Translations under genes and position numbers: made by a program
Notes under the pieces: generated by a model
What the model was told of the DNA's origin: nothing
What the model saw: the letters and a program-made list of their open reading frames with translations, nothing else
Databases searched by the model: none
Assembly (NCBI RefSeq): GCF_003312875.1
Contig: NZ_CP015163.1
Coordinates: 1,674,001 to 1,738,000, forward strand
Direction: 5' to 3'
Length of the DNA: 64,000 bases
From: Amycolatopsis albispora
GTDB taxonomy: Bacteria > Actinomycetota > Actinomycetes > Mycobacteriales > Pseudonocardiaceae
In this document: positions 33,238-41,539 of the stretch, in pieces
Layout: the number at the start of each line of letters is the position of its first letter
How positions within the stretch are numbered: position 1 is the first letter of the stretch

Positions 33238-34425
33238 GTGAAGGTCCTCGTCATCGGAGCCGGTGTCGGCGGCATGGCCGCCGCGCTCTCACTGCTCGCC
33301 GCCGGGCACGAAGTGGAGGTGTTCGAGCAGGGGGAGAAGCTGCGCGCGGCGGGCAACGGCGTCATCCTGTGGCCCAACGGCACCGGTATCCTCGCCGATC
33401 TCGGTGTCTCGCTCGACGACCTCGGCACCCGGATGGACTCGCTCCAGATCCGGGCCAAGGACGGCAAGCCGCTGTTCTGGTTCCAGGCGGGCAAGATCGC
33501 CGACAAGCTCGGCGCGCCCTGCATGCTCGTGCCGCGTGGTGATCTGGTGGCCAGGATGGCAGGCATGCTGCCCGAAGGCTGCCTCCGGCTGGGCAAGCGG
33601 TGCACCGGCCTCAAAACCGGGGGTACCTCCCCGGTGGTCGCCAGCTTCGACGACGGCACCGAGGCCGAAGGTGACGTGCTGCTCGGCGCGGACGGGCACC
33701 GGTCGATCGTGCGGCGTGAGCTGATGGGCGAGCGGCCCGCGTCCTACACCGGCTGGGCGACCTGGCACGGCATCACCCCGTCACCGGAGGGCCTGGTGCC
33801 GGACCACCGCGTGCAGACCTTCGTCGGCAACCGCGCGCTGTGCGCGCTGCACCCGGTCGGCAACGGGCTGGTGCACTGGGCCTTCGAGACGCCGTGGTCG
33901 GACGGTGAAGTCGCGCCGCCGCCGGTCGACGATCGCGCGCCCGAACCGGATGTGGTGCCGTCTCCGGTGGTTCGGCTGAAGGAGCGTTTCGGCGACTGGA
34001 CCGGTCCGGTGCCCGAACTGCTCGCCACCATCACCGACGACGACATCAGCGTGTTCCCGCACATCATCCACGACGTCCCGGAGAACTGGGGCCGCGGTCC
34101 GGTGAGCCTGCTCGGCGACGCGGTGCACGTGGTGCCGCCGCGGGTGGCGATGGGCGTCAACCAGGCACTGGAGGACGCGTGGGTGCTGGGCCGGACGCTC
34201 ACCGACAACGGGGACCACGAAGCCCAGCTGCGTGGTTACGAGAAGGTGCGCCAGCGCCGGGTGCGCAAGGTGCAGGCGCGGGCGCAGGGCGCCGAGCGCG
34301 AGAACCCGGTGCTGCCGATCTTCGTGCTGCTGGCCCGGAACGGCATTCCACTGACCTGGAAGATGAAGCTGGACATCAAGCAGGGCAGCAACTTCCTCAA
34401 CGACGACGTCCCCGCGGCGCGCTGA
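33238..34425 (+). CDS. FAD-dependent monooxygenase (PHBH/salicylate-hydroxylase fold), polyketide tailoring
   Basis: 395 aa, class A flavoprotein monooxygenase family. It has an N-terminal GAGVGG dinucleotide loop (residues 7-12), the ADGHRS segment (about 151, DG motif), and the second flavin motif GDAVHVVPP (about 293). In that second motif the usual GQG before the conserved Asn is AMG (VAMGVNQALEDA), a departure from the family consensus. No signal peptide or membrane segment. It begins at a GTG with AAGGAG six bases upstream, 18 bases after the PKS-TE stop, so it is probably cotranscribed with the PKS. Likely role: NAD(P)H-dependent hydroxylation, epoxidation or Baeyer-Villiger-like oxidation of the polyketide. 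The substrate is inferred only from context. The family also includes aromatic hydroxylases, but no aromatic precursor genes are visible here. Confidence 0.85.
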   Translation: MKVLVIGAGVGGMAAALSLLAAGHEVEVFEQGEKLRAAGNGVILWPNGTGILADLGVSLDDLGTRMDSLQIRAKDGKPLFWFQAGKIADKLGAPCMLVPRGDLVARMAGMLPEGCLRLGKRCTGLKTGGTSPVVASFDDGTEAEGDVLLGADGHRSIVRRELMGERPASYTGWATWHGITPSPEGLVPDHRVQTFVGNRALCALHPVGNGLVHWAFETPWSDGEVAPPPVDDRAPEPDVVPSPVVRLKERFGDWTGPVPELLATITDDDISVFPHIIHDVPENWGRGPVSLLGDAVHVVPPRVAMGVNQALEDAWVLGRTLTDNGDHEAQLRGYEKVRQRRVRKVQARAQGAERENPVLPIFVLLARNGIPLTWKMKLDIKQGSNFLNDDVPAAR

Positions 34426-34458
34426 ATCCCCGGCCGGCGACGGAAAGGTGACCATCCG

Positions 34459-35094
34459 ATGAGCAACCACGCGCAGCGCCGCGATGTCGAGCGCTATGAC
34501 GAGTGGGCCAAGACCTACGAAGACAGCAAGATCCAGAAGGTGCGCAACGAGATCCACCACAACCTCCAGGACTGGATCGCGGGCGCGGGCACCAAGCCCG
34601 TCCGGATCCTGGACGTCGGCTGCGGCACCGGCATGCTGCTGCACGGCCTGGCTTCGCACTTCCCCGACGCCGAAGCCTTCGGCATCGACATCGCCCCGAG
34701 CATGATCGAGGAGGCGAAGGCCAAGGTCACCAGCGAGGTGCCGATGACCTTCGTCCAGGCACCAGCCGAGCAGCTGCCCTTCGACGACGGCCAGTTCGAC
34801 CTGGTGGTCAGCACCATCTGCTTCCACCACTGGCGCAGCCGGGCCGAGGGGCTGGCGGAGGTGCGCCGCGTGCTGGCGCCCGGCGGGCGGTTCTACCTCG
34901 CCGACCACTTCGCGATCGGCTGGCTCCGCCCGTTCTTCGCGATCACCATGACCCGCAGCCGGGTGCACACGCCGCCGGAACTCGACCAGCTGATGGCGGG
35001 CGCCGGGCTCTCGATCGCCGAATGGAAGCTGCTCTACCGGCTGGGTGGCCGGTTGCCGCTGATCCACGGCGTGCTCGCGCAGGCGCGGGACTGA
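34459..35094 (+). CDS. Class I SAM-dependent methyltransferase (UbiE/Methyltransf_11 type)
   Basis: 211 aa with the SAM-binding motif ILDVGCGTG (about 50-58), an acidic residue ending the next strand (FGIDIAP), and the FDLVVS and LAPGGRFYLADHF segments typical of small-molecule methyltransferases. Start ATG lies about nine bases after GAAAGG. It sits 33 bases after the monooxygenase and 54 bases before the MDR gene, in the same orientation. A three-gene tailoring operon downstream of the PKS is therefore likely. Candidate job: O-methylation of a hydroxyl created by a ketoreductase or by the neighbouring monooxygenase. C-methylation cannot be excluded; the sequence alone does not define the acceptor. 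Confidence 0.85.
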   Translation: MSNHAQRRDVERYDEWAKTYEDSKIQKVRNEIHHNLQDWIAGAGTKPVRILDVGCGTGMLLHGLASHFPDAEAFGIDIAPSMIEEAKAKVTSEVPMTFVQAPAEQLPFDDGQFDLVVSTICFHHWRSRAEGLAEVRRVLAPGGRFYLADHFAIGWLRPFFAITMTRSRVHTPPELDQLMAGAGLSIAEWKLLYRLGGRLPLIHGVLAQARD

Positions 35095-35148
35095 CCTCCG
35101 TCCACCGGGACGGGACCACCAAGCACCACACTGATGGAGGAATGCACC

Positions 35149-36111
35149 ATGGATGCCGCAGTGCTGCGCAACTTCGGCGAGGCTCCCCGCTTCGAGCAGT
35201 TCCCCGAGCCGACCCCCGGCGAAGGGGAGGTGCTGGTCGAGGTGGCGGCGGCCGCGCTGCCGCCGGTCGCCCGGCTCGCCGCGAGCAATCCGGACTACGG
35301 GCGCGGCATGACCCTGCCGAGCGTCTGCGGCATGGAGGGCGTGGGCAGGCTGGAGGACGGGACCAGGGTGGCGTTCTTCGCCCGGTCGCCGAACGGCTCG
35401 ATGGCCCAGTACACGGTCTCGCGCAGCGCGATGTGCGTGCCGCTGCCCGACGGCGTCGACGACGTCACCGCCGCGGCGCTGTACAACCCCGGCCTGACCT
35501 CGTGGGCGGCCTACAACTGGACGGCGAAGTTCTCCGCGGGGGAGACCGCGCTGGTGCTCGGCGCCACCGGGTTCGCCGGGAAGCTGGCCGTGCAGATCGC
35601 GAAGATCCTCGGCGCGAAGCGGGTCATCGGCGCCGGCCGCAATCCCGAGGTGCTGGAGTCGCTGCACGACCTCGGTGTGGACGCGACCATCCAGATCGAC
35701 CAGCCCGACGAGGACCTGGCCGCCGCGTTCGCGAAGGAAGCCGGTGAAGAGGGCTTCGACGTGATCATGGACTACCTGTGGGGGCACCCGGCGGAGGTGC
35801 TGCTGTCGTCACTGCCGCGGCACCTGTTCCCGACCGTGGAAACCCGCTACATCCAGCTTGGCAACAGCGCGGGCAGCAAGGTGAACCTGCACGCGGACTG
35901 GCTGCGCCGGACCGGGGTGACGCTGCGGCCGAACATTCCCGCGCCGCTGGAGCCGATGGCCGATCTCGGGGCCAGCTTCCACCGCGAACTCACCACGCGG
36001 GCGGCCAGCGGCGAACTCCGGATGGACATCGAGACGGTGCCGCTGGCCGAGATCGAGAAGGCCTGGGAACGCACCGACATGGGCGGCCGGCGGCTCGTGC
36101 TGATCCCGTAG
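35149..36111 (+). CDS. Zinc-independent MDR oxidoreductase (quinone-oxidoreductase-like)
   Basis: 320 aa, medium-chain dehydrogenase/reductase. The N-terminal GroES-like fold (residues 1 to about 115) is followed by a Rossmann domain with GATGFAGKLAVQIAK (about 145) as NADPH loop. The Cys/His catalytic zinc ligands of true alcohol dehydrogenases and the structural four-Cys lobe are absent, which favours NADPH-dependent quinone/enoyl reductase chemistry. The start is the second ATG: GGAGG at 35136-35140 overlaps the first in-frame ATG (35134) and lies eight bases before this one. It is the last gene of the PKS-associated operon and is followed by a strong hairpin. Proposed role: reduction of an enone (for example next to the predicted C9 ketone) or redox adjustment of the polyketide; this is inference. 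Confidence 0.85.
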   Translation: MDAAVLRNFGEAPRFEQFPEPTPGEGEVLVEVAAAALPPVARLAASNPDYGRGMTLPSVCGMEGVGRLEDGTRVAFFARSPNGSMAQYTVSRSAMCVPLPDGVDDVTAAALYNPGLTSWAAYNWTAKFSAGETALVLGATGFAGKLAVQIAKILGAKRVIGAGRNPEVLESLHDLGVDATIQIDQPDEDLAAAFAKEAGEEGFDVIMDYLWGHPAEVLLSSLPRHLFPTVETRYIQLGNSAGSKVNLHADWLRRTGVTLRPNIPAPLEPMADLGASFHRELTTRAASGELRMDIETVPLAEIEKAWERTDMGGRRLVLIP

Positions 36112-36115
36112 GCCG

Positions 36116-36153
36116 CGTGCGGCGCCGGTCTTCCCCCGGGCCGGCGCCGCACG
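36116..36153. terminator. Bidirectional intrinsic hairpin at the right end of the PKS operon
   Basis: A perfect inverted repeat (36116-36128 and 36141-36153, core GTGCGGCGCCGG) with an almost all-paired GC stem and a short pyrimidine-rich loop. It lies in the 47-base gap between convergent stops (36111 on +, 36159 on -). No long T-tract follows, as is common in high-GC actinomycetes. It probably ends transcription from both sides and marks the PKS cluster boundary. Confidence 0.7.
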
Positions 36154-36158
36154 GCCGC

Positions 36159-37562
36159 TCAGAGCGTGTCGCCCAGTGCCATGATGCGGGTGCGGTAGCC
36201 GACGTAGCTCGGGTACTCACCGGCCATCCAGAGCACGCTCATGGGGCCGTCACCGGGCAGCCCGACGGGTTTGAAGGGTCGCACGTTCAGCTCGGTGGAA
36301 CCCCGCGTCACCGGTTCACTCGTCCAGGTGTGGCCGCCGTTCGGGGTACGCCAGCGTTCGACTTCGTGACGGCCGCCCGGAACCTGCCGGGACAGCAGTA
36401 CTTTCGACGGATCGGTGTGGTCGAGCGAGATCCCGCCGGAGTAGTTCGGTTCCTTGCCGTCCGCGCTGATCGAACCGCCCGCGGCGGTGATCCAGTGGTC
36501 GTGCCAGCGGTGCCCGTCCCAGCGCGCGTAGCGGTACTGGTGGTCGGTGTCGGCGGGGAAGTTGGCATAGACCAGGACCGGCCGGCCGCGGCGGTCGGTG
36601 GCGATTTCCCAGATCCAGGACTTGGGCCGGCCGGTCGCGTCGTAGACCTTGTCCGCCTGGGCGGGGCTGACCGGAGTGCCGAGCGGGCCGATCCGGGTGC
36701 CGTTCGCGCGGTGGAGGTGCCCGGCCCGGTAGTACATGTAGTAGATGCTGGTGTGCACGTTGCGGGGATGCCCGTCGGTGAAGGCGAAGTGGATGGTGTC
36801 GCGGCCGTTGGTGCACATCTTCACGTACGGCCGCTGACCGGGGACCTGGATGAGCGAGCGGGCTTCGGTCCACCGGTCGTCGCCGTCGGTGGTGCTGAAG
36901 GCGGGGTTGAAGTCGGCGCCGCGCCAGAACAGGTACTTCCTGTTCTGTTCGGCGGTCAGCTGGGCGATGTTGGTGTAGGTCCAGCCGTACTGGCCCTCGG
37001 TGTTCGTGGTGATCGTCCGGGCTGGTTCCCAGCCGCCGGTGATGTCCTCGGGAAGCGTGGAGCGGCGGTAGTAGAGCGGGATGTTCCGCGCGTGCGCGGT
37101 CCAGTACACCTCGAGGCGGCCGTCGGGCAGCACGTGGATCGCCGGGTTGTTGTGGTCGTCGATCTCGAAGCCCTCGGCGAGCACGGTTTGGGACAGGCGG
37201 GCGTTCGCATGGTCGTACTGGGCGACGGTGATGGCGCCGGAATCGGTGATGTAGCCGAGATAGGTGCGTCTCCAGCGGCCGCGGTGGTGGACTGCTCTGG
37301 GGCCGCCGAACCAGCACCAGGCCCCGCTAGGTGCGATGGGCAGTGGGGTGGCGGGGGTGGCCGCCGTGCCCGCGGCCGGGCTGCCTGGCGCGGCCGAGGC
37401 TGAGCTGGCCGCGTCTGGCCCGGCTGAGCCTGGCGTGGCTGCCGTGCCCGGTGTGGCTGCGGCTTGGCCGGAGCCACCGAGGAGTGCTGCCGCGCCTGCG
37501 GCGCCCGCGAGCCCGAGCGCCTTCCGGCGCGGGAACGCCGCGCCATTGTCCGTCGTGCCCAT
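36159..37562 (-). CDS. Secreted BNR_4-type repeat protein (putative polysaccharide-active beta-propeller), Tat signal
   Basis: 467 aa. The N-terminus has a twin-arginine motif (FPRRKALGLAG) and a hydrophobic stretch, then a low-complexity Ala/Pro/Gly/Thr linker (residues about 35-75), so it is exported folded through Tat. The rest looks like the BNR_4 family of beta-propeller proteins (HNNPAIHVLPDGRLEVYW, IHFAFTDGHPRNVH, Asp-box-like GGHTWTSE), which accompany carbohydrate-active enzymes; the exact activity is not established by sequence. The start is the ATG giving MGTTDN, preceded by a GGGGGTGG stretch; a longer in-frame upstream extension has no Tat-compatible N-terminus. It diverges from the GH62 gene and shares an operator-like motif with it. 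Confidence 0.75.
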   Translation of the reverse strand: MGTTDNGAAFPRRKALGLAGAAGAAALLGGSGQAAATPGTAATPGSAGPDAASSASAAPGSPAAGTAATPATPLPIAPSGAWCWFGGPRAVHHRGRWRRTYLGYITDSGAITVAQYDHANARLSQTVLAEGFEIDDHNNPAIHVLPDGRLEVYWTAHARNIPLYYRRSTLPEDITGGWEPARTITTNTEGQYGWTYTNIAQLTAEQNRKYLFWRGADFNPAFSTTDGDDRWTEARSLIQVPGQRPYVKMCTNGRDTIHFAFTDGHPRNVHTSIYYMYYRAGHLHRANGTRIGPLGTPVSPAQADKVYDATGRPKSWIWEIATDRRGRPVLVYANFPADTDHQYRYARWDGHRWHDHWITAAGGSISADGKEPNYSGGISLDHTDPSKVLLSRQVPGGRHEVERWRTPNGGHTWTSEPVTRGSTELNVRPFKPVGLPGDGPMSVLWMAGEYPSYVGYRTRIMALGDTL

Positions 37563-37597
37563 GGACCACCCCCGGCTGCCGTGCGGTACCCAGTGAG

Positions 37598-37611
37598 TGT
37601 TACCGCTCACA
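37598..37611. promoter_or_regulatory. Operator-like motif, copy 1 (LacI type)
   Basis: TGTTACCGCTCACA, 36 bases upstream of the BNR-protein start. It differs from copy 2 at two of 14 positions and resembles the imperfect palindromes bound by LacI-family repressors of glycoside hydrolase genes in actinomycetes. No LacI gene is present in the window. Confidence 0.6.
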
Positions 37612-37722
37612 CCGCGAACCGTCAATCGGCCGATTGATTGTCCAAAATAGACGCTGACGCTCCGTTATCGAAAGTTTCGCGGTATATCGCGAAGATTGCG
37701 GCTTGTTCCGCTGTGGCGGCAG

Positions 37723-37736
37723 TGTTAGCGTTCACA
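37723..37736. promoter_or_regulatory. Operator-like motif, copy 2 (LacI type)
   Basis: TGTTAGCGTTCACA, 29 bases upstream of the GH62 start and in the same orientation as copy 1. Its position just before the ribosome site (AGGAGG, 37755-37760) suits a repressor that blocks initiation or early elongation. Confidence 0.6.
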
Positions 37737-37765
37737 TGCGGCACCTTCGGCGCTAGGAGGAATGC

Positions 37766-39286
37766 ATGCTCGGCGTGGGAAGTCTCCGGCGGGGACGACG
37801 ATCGGCGGCATTCGCCGCGGTGATGGTGATGCTGGCCGGCGCGTTGCTCGGCGTCGGCGTGACGGCGGCGGGAGCGGCGACCGTGGATCCGAACGCGTGG
37901 TACGTGCTGGTCAACCGCAACAGCGGCAAGGTGCTCGACGTGTCCGGGGTGTCCACTTCGGACGGTGCGCAACTGCACCAGTGGAGCCGCGCCGACAGCG
38001 GCAACCAGCAGTTCCAGTTCGTCGACTCGGGCGGCGGGTACTACCGGGTCAAGGCACGGCACTCGGGCAAGGTGCTCGACGTGTACAACTTCTCCACCGC
38101 CGACGGCGCGAACATCGTGCAGTGGACCGACCACAACACCACCAACCAGCAGTTCCGGCTGGCCGACTCCCCGGACGGGCACGTCCGCCTGCTCAACCGG
38201 AACAGCGGCAAAGCGGTCGAGGTCCAGGGCGGCTCCACCGCCGACGGCGGCCGGGTGGTCCAGTACGCCGACCACGGCGGCACCAACCAGCAGTGGCAGC
38301 TCGTCCCGGTCACCAGCGCCCCCGGCGGTGCGCTGCCGTCGAGTTTCCAGTGGTCTTCGAGCGGCGTGCTGGCCGGGCCGAAGCCGGACGCGCAGCACCC
38401 CGGCGCGCTGGCGGTCAAGGACTTCACCGTGGTGCGGCACAACAACCAGTGGGTGGTGTACGCCACCACCGCCAGCCCGTCCGGCTGGGGACTGGTCAAC
38501 TACAACTTCGGTGACTGGTCGCAGGCCGCCGCGGCACCGCACACGTATCTGGACACCGCCTCGGCGATCGGCCCCGGTTATCGCGCGGCGCCGCAGCTGT
38601 TCCACTTCGCCCCGCAGAACCTGTGGTACCTGGTCTACCAGACGGCGCCGCCGACCTATTCCACCAGCACCAATCCGGCCGATCCGCGGTCGTGGTCGGC
38701 ACCGCGCACCTTCATCGCGCAGGAACCGCCGATCGTCACGCAGAACAAGGGCGACGGCCAGTGGATCGACTTCTGGGTGATCTGCGACAGCGCGAACTGC
38801 TACCTGTTCTTCAGCGACGACAACGGCCACATCTACCGCGCGCAGACGACCATGGCGAATTTCCCGAACGGTTTCGGCAACACCCAGATCGTGCTGTCGG
38901 ATGCCAAGTACGCGTTGTTCGAAGCGACGAACGTGTACAAGGTGGCCGGTGCCAACCAGTACCTGCTGATCCAGGAAGCGATCGGCGCGAACGGACGCTA
39001 TTTCCGCTCGTTCACTTCCAGCAGCCTCACCGGGACCTGGACCCCGCTCGCGGCCACGGAGAGCAACCCGTTCGCCGGTAAGAACAACGTCACCTTCCCC
39101 GGCGGTGTGTGGACCCACGACATCAGTCACGGGGAGCTGGTGCGCGCCAGCAACGACCAGACCCTGACCATCAACCCGTGCCACCTGCAATACGTGTACC
39201 AGGGCATGGCGCCGGGCTCGGGCGGTGATTACCTCAAGCTGCCCTGGCGGATGGGCCTGCTCACCCAGACCAATTCCACCTGCTGA
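37766..39286 (+). CDS. Secreted GH62 alpha-L-arabinofuranosidase with N-terminal CBM13 (ricin-type)
   Basis: 506 aa. A Sec-type signal peptide (basic MLGVGSLRRGRR, then a hydrophobic core, cleavage after about residue 38, AGA-A) precedes a ricin-type beta-trefoil (about 40-165) with three QxW/QxF-type repeats (NQQFQF, NQQFRL, NQQWQL) and three NRNSGK/RHSGK sugar-binding loops. The C-terminal domain (about 175-506) matches GH62, with the Asp in VKDFTVV and the Glu in LFEATNVYK at the positions used as base and acid in this family. Role: removes arabinose side chains from arabinoxylan outside the cell. ATG lies five bases after AGGAGG. A feruloyl-esterase-like gene follows by 16 bases, so the two probably form one xylan-debranching operon. 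Confidence 0.9.
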   Translation: MLGVGSLRRGRRSAAFAAVMVMLAGALLGVGVTAAGAATVDPNAWYVLVNRNSGKVLDVSGVSTSDGAQLHQWSRADSGNQQFQFVDSGGGYYRVKARHSGKVLDVYNFSTADGANIVQWTDHNTTNQQFRLADSPDGHVRLLNRNSGKAVEVQGGSTADGGRVVQYADHGGTNQQWQLVPVTSAPGGALPSSFQWSSSGVLAGPKPDAQHPGALAVKDFTVVRHNNQWVVYATTASPSGWGLVNYNFGDWSQAAAAPHTYLDTASAIGPGYRAAPQLFHFAPQNLWYLVYQTAPPTYSTSTNPADPRSWSAPRTFIAQEPPIVTQNKGDGQWIDFWVICDSANCYLFFSDDNGHIYRAQTTMANFPNGFGNTQIVLSDAKYALFEATNVYKVAGANQYLLIQEAIGANGRYFRSFTSSSLTGTWTPLAATESNPFAGKNNVTFPGGVWTHDISHGELVRASNDQTLTINPCHLQYVYQGMAPGSGGDYLKLPWRMGLLTQTNSTC

Positions 39287-39302
39287 CGACAGGGAGTTCA
39301 CG

Positions 39303-40211
39303 ATGGTGAAACACCGGTCCTGGCTGGGAACCGCCGCCGTCGCGGCACTGCTTGTCCTGCCCGCGGGGCCCGCAGCCGCCGCCACGACGCCAGCGGAGGC
39401 GGCCGCTTCCGCCGGGTGCGGGAAGGCGCCGGCGCTGGCGAGCGGCAACCACACGATTTCCAGCGGCGGGAAGAACCGCGATTTCATCCTGCGGCTGCCG
39501 GACGGTTACCACCGGAACCACCCGTACCGGCTGGTTTTCGGCTACCACTGGTGGGGCGGTACCGCGAACGAGGTCGACTCCGGTGGTGCCGACGGGGCGA
39601 ACTGGGCCTACTACGGCCAGCGGCGCCTGGCGAACAACAGCACGATCTTCGTCGCACCGCAGGGGATCAGCAACGGCTGGGCCAACTCCGGCGGTGAGGA
39701 CGTCACCTTCACCGACGACATGATCAAGCAGCTCGACGCGGCGCTCTGCGTGGACACGGCCCAGCGCTTCGCCATGGGGTTCAGCTACGGCGGCGGGATG
39801 AGCAACGCGCTCGCGTGTGCCAGGCCGAACGTCTTCCGCGCGGTCGCCGTCTACTCGGGCGCGCAGCTGAGCGGGTGTGCCGGCGGCACCCAGCCCATCG
39901 CGTACCTGGGCATCCACGGGCTCGGGGACACGGTGCTGAACATTTCGCAGGGGCGCGCGCTGCGCGACCGGTTCGTGAAGAACAACGGCTGCACGGCGCA
40001 GAACCCGCCCGAACCGGCGCCGGGCAGCCGGAGCCACGTGGTGACCGCCTATTCCGGCTGCCTGCCGGGATACCCGGTGGTGTGGGCCGCGTTCGACGGC
40101 GGGCACACCCCGGCGCCCATCGACGGGTGCGGTTGTGCAGGCTGGCAGACCTGGACGGCGGGTGAGGTGTGGAAGTTCTTCACCGCGCTGACTTCTCCAG
40201 CACCCGCATGA
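39303..40211 (+). CDS. Secreted feruloyl esterase / PHB-depolymerase-like alpha/beta hydrolase (CE1-like)
   Basis: 302 aa. A signal peptide (MVKHRSWLGTAAVAALLVLP…, cleavage near residue 25, AAA-A) precedes an alpha/beta hydrolase domain of the LpqC/feruloyl esterase type. It has the nucleophile elbow GFSYGG (Ser about 161), an Asp in HGLGDTV, and a His in FDGGHTPAP. Many Cys residues suggest extracellular disulfides. ATG at 39303 has an AGGGAG site seven bases upstream; a longer upstream frame overlaps the GH62 gene and lacks a signal peptide. It lies directly behind GH62, which suggests removal of ferulate or acetyl esters from arabinoxylan. Its last 32 bases overlap the end of the convergent, IS-broken DJ-1 gene. 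Confidence 0.85.
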   Translation: MVKHRSWLGTAAVAALLVLPAGPAAAATTPAEAAASAGCGKAPALASGNHTISSGGKNRDFILRLPDGYHRNHPYRLVFGYHWWGGTANEVDSGGADGANWAYYGQRRLANNSTIFVAPQGISNGWANSGGEDVTFTDDMIKQLDAALCVDTAQRFAMGFSYGGGMSNALACARPNVFRAVAVYSGAQLSGCAGGTQPIAYLGIHGLGDTVLNISQGRALRDRFVKNNGCTAQNPPEPAPGSRSHVVTAYSGCLPGYPVVWAAFDGGHTPAPIDGCGCAGWQTWTAGEVWKFFTALTSPAPA

Positions 40212-40586
40212 ACGCGCGCGACCACTCGGGCAGGTCGGGCCAGCCGCGGCAGGAGACCATCGCGCCGTCGACGACGTCCGGTGCGTCGGCGAAGGTCGCG
40301 CCCGCCAGTTCCACGTCGGTCTTCAGGGGAGGGAAGGCCGCCGTGGTGCGGCCGCGCAGCAGGCCGAGCGCGGCGGGCACCTGGGCGCCGTGGCAGATGG
40401 TGCCGACGGGCAGCTCGTGGTCGAAGAAGTACTGGACGATGCGGGCCACGTCGGGATCGGTCCGGATGTACTCCGGTGCGCGTCCACCGGGGATGACGAG
40501 CGCGTCGAACTCCGCCGGGTCGACCTCGCCGAACGGCAGGTCCACGGGCAGCAGATGTCCGGGTTTCTCGGTGTAGGCGTCACAAT

Positions 40587-40602
40587 GAGGTTTTCTCAGT
40601 AG
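40587..40602. repeat. Terminal inverted repeat, transposase 3' side
   Basis: GAGGTTTTCTCAGTAG, a perfect inverted match to 41540-41555. The adjoining AAT (40584-40586) is one copy of the target duplication. The transposase reading frame ends only a few bases inside this repeat. Confidence 0.92.
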
Positions 40603-41453
40603 CGGTCTTGGTGCTCGAGTTGGGTGAGTACCAGGGCCGCTTTGATGATGGTGCCGATGTGGCTGGGGCTGAGAGTGACCCGCTGGAGGGCTCTCCAGCG
40701 GGTTTTGAGCAGGGCGGCGGCGCGTTCGCCGCGGGCCCGCAGACTGTTGTGGAGCGTGTTGTGGCTGTGCTGGTCGATGTGCAGCGGCCGTCCGTGCAGG
40801 GGGTGGTTGCCGGGGGCGCCTTTGAACGGGGTGCGGATACCGATCCCGGCGGCGTGGTAGGCCTTGTCGGCCAGGATGGTCAGGCCGTGTGCGGCGGCGG
40901 CGCAGAGTGGGCCGATGATGCCGTGGGTGCGGGCGGCGGTGAGGTCGTTGACGGTGCCGGGTAGCTGCTCGGAGCACCACAGGGGGAATCCGTCGGCGGT
41001 GGCCAGGAACTGGATGTTGGCGCCGAAGGCGCGGTGTTTGCCGGAGTACCAGCGATGCACCCGGCTACCGGCGGTCCGGCCGCGGGTTTTACCGACGGTG
41101 CCGGCGACGCGGGTGGTGCGGACCAGGGTGCCATCGAGGATGAGGTGGGTGTCCCCGGCGGCCAGGCGCTGGGCCAGCACGTCGGGCAGCTCGGGGGCTT
41201 GGCTGGCCAGTGCGGTGAGGCCTTCGTGCAGGTAGCGGTAAGCGGTGGCCAGGCCGATGTGGTTGTCGGTGGCGAGGTTTTTCACCCGGGTGGCGTCGCG
41301 GAGCCAGCGCAGGACCAGCACGGCGTGGCCCCAGACCGTTAGTGCCCGGCGGCCGGTGCGGGTGCCGCGGCGGGCGCGTTCGTCGGCCAGGAGCTGGGCG
41401 AGGTACTGGCCGATCGGGCGGTCGACATCGAGCGTGGCACGATAGGAGGTCAC
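40596..41453 (-). CDS. IS5-family transposase (DDE_Tnp_4 type)
   Basis: 285 aa, single frame, GTG start. The N-terminal helix-turn-helix region (VWGHAVLVLRWLRDATRVKNLATDNHIGLATAYRYL, about 44-79; shown only to locate it in two blocks) is followed by a DDE catalytic domain. The first Asp is in LILDGTLVRT, the second in TVNDLTAAR or ILADKAYH, and the acidic/C-terminal region contains RARGERAAALLKTRW with the expected Glu. The protein fills almost the whole element and overlaps the left inverted repeat at its end. Its initiation codon lies in one arm of an 11-bp hairpin, and the ribosome site is weak, so translation is probably low. No frameshift is needed for expression. Confidence 0.92.
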   Translation of the reverse strand: MTSYRATLDVDRPIGQYLAQLLADERARRGTRTGRRALTVWGHAVLVLRWLRDATRVKNLATDNHIGLATAYRYLHEGLTALASQAPELPDVLAQRLAAGDTHLILDGTLVRTTRVAGTVGKTRGRTAGSRVHRWYSGKHRAFGANIQFLATADGFPLWCSEQLPGTVNDLTAARTHGIIGPLCAAAAHGLTILADKAYHAAGIGIRTPFKGAPGNHPLHGRPLHIDQHSHNTLHNSLRARGERAAALLKTRWRALQRVTLSPSHIGTIIKAALVLTQLEHQDRY

Positions 41454-41511
41454 GGAGAGCCTTCGCGGTCGGACTTGATCTTCGCAAATCCAGTCCTAGC
41501 AAGGCTCTCCG
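41453..41511. promoter_or_regulatory. Hairpin over the transposase translation start
   Basis: Inverted arms 41453-41463 (CGGAGAGCCTT) and 41501-41511 (AAGGCTCTCCG) inside the IS, between the right terminal repeat and the transposase. The inner arm ends on the first base of the GTG codon, so in RNA reading in from outside the element it would hide the ribosome site. This is a known way for IS elements to limit activation by read-through; the function here is inferred. Confidence 0.5.
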
Positions 41512-41539
41512 TCCTCGTTCCCACCACCCCCAACACCCA

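Noticed and set aside
35134..35148. First ATG of the MDR gene
   Set aside because: It lies at the edge of the GGAGG ribosome site; the ATG at 35149 has proper spacing and begins the conserved sequence.
35778..37403. 541-aa + strand frame opposite the BNR protein
   Set aside because: A high-GC shadow frame: it overlaps the MDR gene and runs antisense to the BNR_4 gene, with no recognisable domain.
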